Source of the DNA: an uncultured Flavobacteriales bacterium
GTDB lineage: Bacteria; Bacteroidota; Bacteroidia; Flavobacteriales; Crocinitomicaceae
Direction of reading: 5' to 3'
Length of the DNA stretch: 8,888 nt
Assembly (NCBI GenBank): GCA_946886545.1
Contig: CAMPIU010000097.1
Span: 1 to 8,888, forward strand
Shown: piece after piece, positions 8,101 to 8,888 of the stretch
Layout: the number at the start of each line of letters is the position of its first letter
How positions within the stretch are numbered: position 1 is the first letter of the stretch
The notes under the pieces: model-generated
What the model was told of the DNA's origin: nothing
Seen by the model: the letters and a program-made list of their open reading frames with translations, nothing else
The model's database searches: none
Translations under genes and position numbers: made by a program

Positions 8101-8828
8101 ACTCGGTTCATGGTAGTAACTTGAGCTGCCTGAGCCAAAGCCACTGTTCCGCCGTGAAAAGCAGTGTATTCTCCGGTAGCTGATAATGCCAAGCGGTAAG
8201 TGCGTTTTGTACAGTTACCAAAGCTTTTTACAATATTATCATTCGACCCTTTGATCGCAGTTGGAAGTTCTTCTTCCAGGTGACAAGTGAAAATTTTGTC
8301 TGTAGTGAAATCGGTTCTGGAGTAAACCAGGTAGTTTTCAATATCACCCCCTCCAAAAGAATACGGATCAATAAACAAGGTTGGTTTCCCGGGAACTAAA
8401 GTCATTGCATGGAAACCTTGAGGAGTTAAATCAAACTTCACTACCTCACCGGAATTATCCATGGCAACTCCGTCAAAGGAACGGATTTCGGGAAATTGAG
8501 CAGCCAGGCCTAAGGACATGGTTTCATTTTCATGAACCTGGTAGCTTCCAACGGTACCATCCGGTTTCGGAAGTTCCAGGAAAACAGGAATGTAATTAGG
8601 GTCATCAATACGCTTAACCTGCGACAAAACCTGATGCATTTTCGCAAGGTCCAGTTTAAAGGTTAAGAATTTCGTCGGTTTGATGTAACGGGTTCCGTTT
8701 ACGGGAATTTCGCTTTCCGAAATCATTTTCCAAGTGCCTTTTTGCGCCTTTGTAGTTTGCGAAAAACTAACAGAACATAGCGATACACTTAAAAAAAACA
8801 CGCCGGAGAGTAGTATTTTTCTTTTCAT
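5103..8828 (-). CDS. Large secreted reprolysin-like zinc metalloprotease with Ig/Fn3-like modules, P-domain and T9SS sorting tail
   Basis: Predicted extracellular endopeptidase of 1241 residues. A signal peptide (about 1-23, ending 'SVSFSQ') is followed by a pro-region (about 24-205). The metzincin catalytic domain (about 206-420) carries the zinc site 'HELGHQFSGNH' (His346, Glu347, His350, His356; nt 7761-7793) and the Met-turn 'SSIMAYAGIC' (Met384). Downstream are a cadherin/PKD-like module (about 434-555, 'ATDPDGDVLTYCWEQMD'), two Ig-like modules (about 556-658 and 660-760), an Fn3-like module (about 763-853, 'ATTYFWKVET') and a proprotein-convertase P-domain (about 856-997, nt 5838-6263, 'SYISDLTITLTSPTGT', 'GNWILTISDAFNQDGGALASWGLEI'). 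Two cysteine-containing Ig-like segments (about 1001-1085 and 1086-1155) precede a T9SS type A sorting domain (about 1166-1241, 'VSVYPNPSNGK', 'GVYFLNIEVGG'). The export route is therefore Sec, then T9SS to the surface or medium, with the tail probably removed. Start: ATG at 8826-8828 directly precedes the signal peptide. It is transcribed alone, convergent to cutC. The protein substrate is unknown. Confidence 0.95.
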   Translation of the reverse strand: MKRKILLSGVFFLSVSLCSVSFSQTTKAQKGTWKMISESEIPVNGTRYIKPTKFLTFKLDLAKMHQVLSQVKRIDDPNYIPVFLELPKPDGTVGSYQVHENETMSLGLAAQFPEIRSFDGVAMDNSGEVVKFDLTPQGFHAMTLVPGKPTLFIDPYSFGGGDIENYLVYSRTDFTTDKIFTCHLEEELPTAIKGSNDNIVKSFGNCTKRTYRLALSATGEYTAFHGGTVALAQAAQVTTMNRVNGVYMRDLAVTMTIIANNNILIFTNSGTDPFTNGNPGTMINQNQTYTNTNIGAANYDVGHVFGTNSGGLAGLGVVCVNSQKASGVTGSGAPVGDPFDIDYVAHELGHQFSGNHSFRGNAGSCSGNANGATAMEPGSGSSIMAYAGICSPQNVQPNSDDHFHGVNMNEMHVFLGGTGNGCAVSTVIPSQAAPTITGTVGSVTVPANTPFALTATATDPDGDVLTYCWEQMDNQNSTQPPVGTSTNGPNFRSRTPSASGTRYFPSIASLMSNGPFTWEVLPTVNRTMNFRCTVRDNEANGGCNDHEDLIITTTTAAGPFIVNYPTASGISWPGNSTQTVTWSVANTDLAPVSCANVDVLISTDGGASFSVIANDVPNDGSQMITVPNTATTTAIIMVMCENGTFFDVSNNVFAITASTNDYTLNLQNTSVSACQGTDAVFTVVVGQIGSYTDPVTLSATGNPAGTTVTFTPNPATPGTNATMTISNTAGASPGTYNLTVDGTSTSGPHFTNGTVLISTSGVVASTLTSPANAATSVPVSPSMTWTNAGVGVQFNITIATDAAFTSVVESATGLTSPTYTATLLSAATTYFWKVETLNSCSAPVASATFSFTTASCSTFNSTNVPVTISASGTPTVTSTLNIATGGTINDINVVNLTGTHSYISDLTITLTSPTGTVVTLMDNPCNNEADFNLNYDDEASTATLPCPPVGGGFYIPTGALSALDGQNMSGNWILTISDAFNQDGGALASWGLEICYTPTTPCTPPTSATIGGTTAICPGGSTTLSVTAGTLNDATGWEWYSASCGGTSAGSGTSINVSAPGTYFVRGEGGCVTAGTCVSVTVTQTTLNLNTTVAGTTISSAQGTAQYQWINCGNGNSVISGATSQSFIAPANGSYAVIVTRLGCSDTSACVNISNLGIDDLNFEDVSVYPNPSNGKITVSFNKEVNLKSFVIRDVTGRMIREEKPQTTSGLTFDISTEAQGVYFLNIEVGGATQSFKLIKN

Positions 8829-8888
8829 AAGAGAGTAATTAGAGCACTGACTTTACAATTTAAATTAGTTTCTCAAATAACTTTTAAC

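Noticed and set aside
8829..8888. Possible Bacteroidota -7 element (TAnnTTTG-like) in the protease leader, minus-strand TTATTTG near 8871-8880
   Set aside because: The match lacks the leading TA and the -33 partner would fall outside the window, so no promoter can be supported.

Overview
The window looks like chromosomal DNA from a free-living member of the Bacteroidota, most likely Flavobacteriales and possibly Crocinitomicaceae-like. The reasons are a C-terminal type IX secretion (T9SS) sorting domain of the 'VYPNPSNGK' kind, the TPR-transmembrane-SpoIIE phosphatase architecture typical of this phylum, a reprolysin-like metalloprotease with tandem beta-sandwich domains, and start codons without Shine-Dalgarno sequences. 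The genus is a guess from protein style; no database search was possible.

Layout. About positions 2-4975 hold three tightly packed plus-strand genes: (1) a 5'-truncated TPR/coiled-coil/transmembrane/SpoIIE-type PP2C phosphatase; (2) 4 bp later, a secreted GH20 beta-N-acetylhexosaminidase; (3) a CutC-family TIM-barrel protein whose ATG overlaps the hexosaminidase stop codon (ATGA). A short intergenic stretch (4976-5102) carries a strong hairpin plus homopolymer run that ends the opposing gene. On the minus strand, 8828-5103 encodes one very large secreted metzincin metalloprotease with a pro-domain, several Ig/Fn3-like modules, a proprotein-convertase P-domain and a T9SS sorting tail. The last 60 bases (8829-8888) are the upstream leader of the protease.

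How the parts may work together. The hexosaminidase (predicted periplasmic) and the metalloprotease (predicted cell-surface or secreted) fit a polymer- or glycoprotein-degrading lifestyle, but they are convergent and separately transcribed. The coupling of cutC to the hexosaminidase gene suggests that this CutC acts with sugar metabolism rather than copper. The phosphatase probably belongs to a signalling pathway unrelated to sugar cleavage, although its spacing implies co-transcription.

No RNA gene, mobile element, CRISPR array or clear novel system was seen. The window is mostly ordinary; the second-look items are the CutC linkage, a variant metzincin zinc motif and the missing 5' end of the phosphatase gene.
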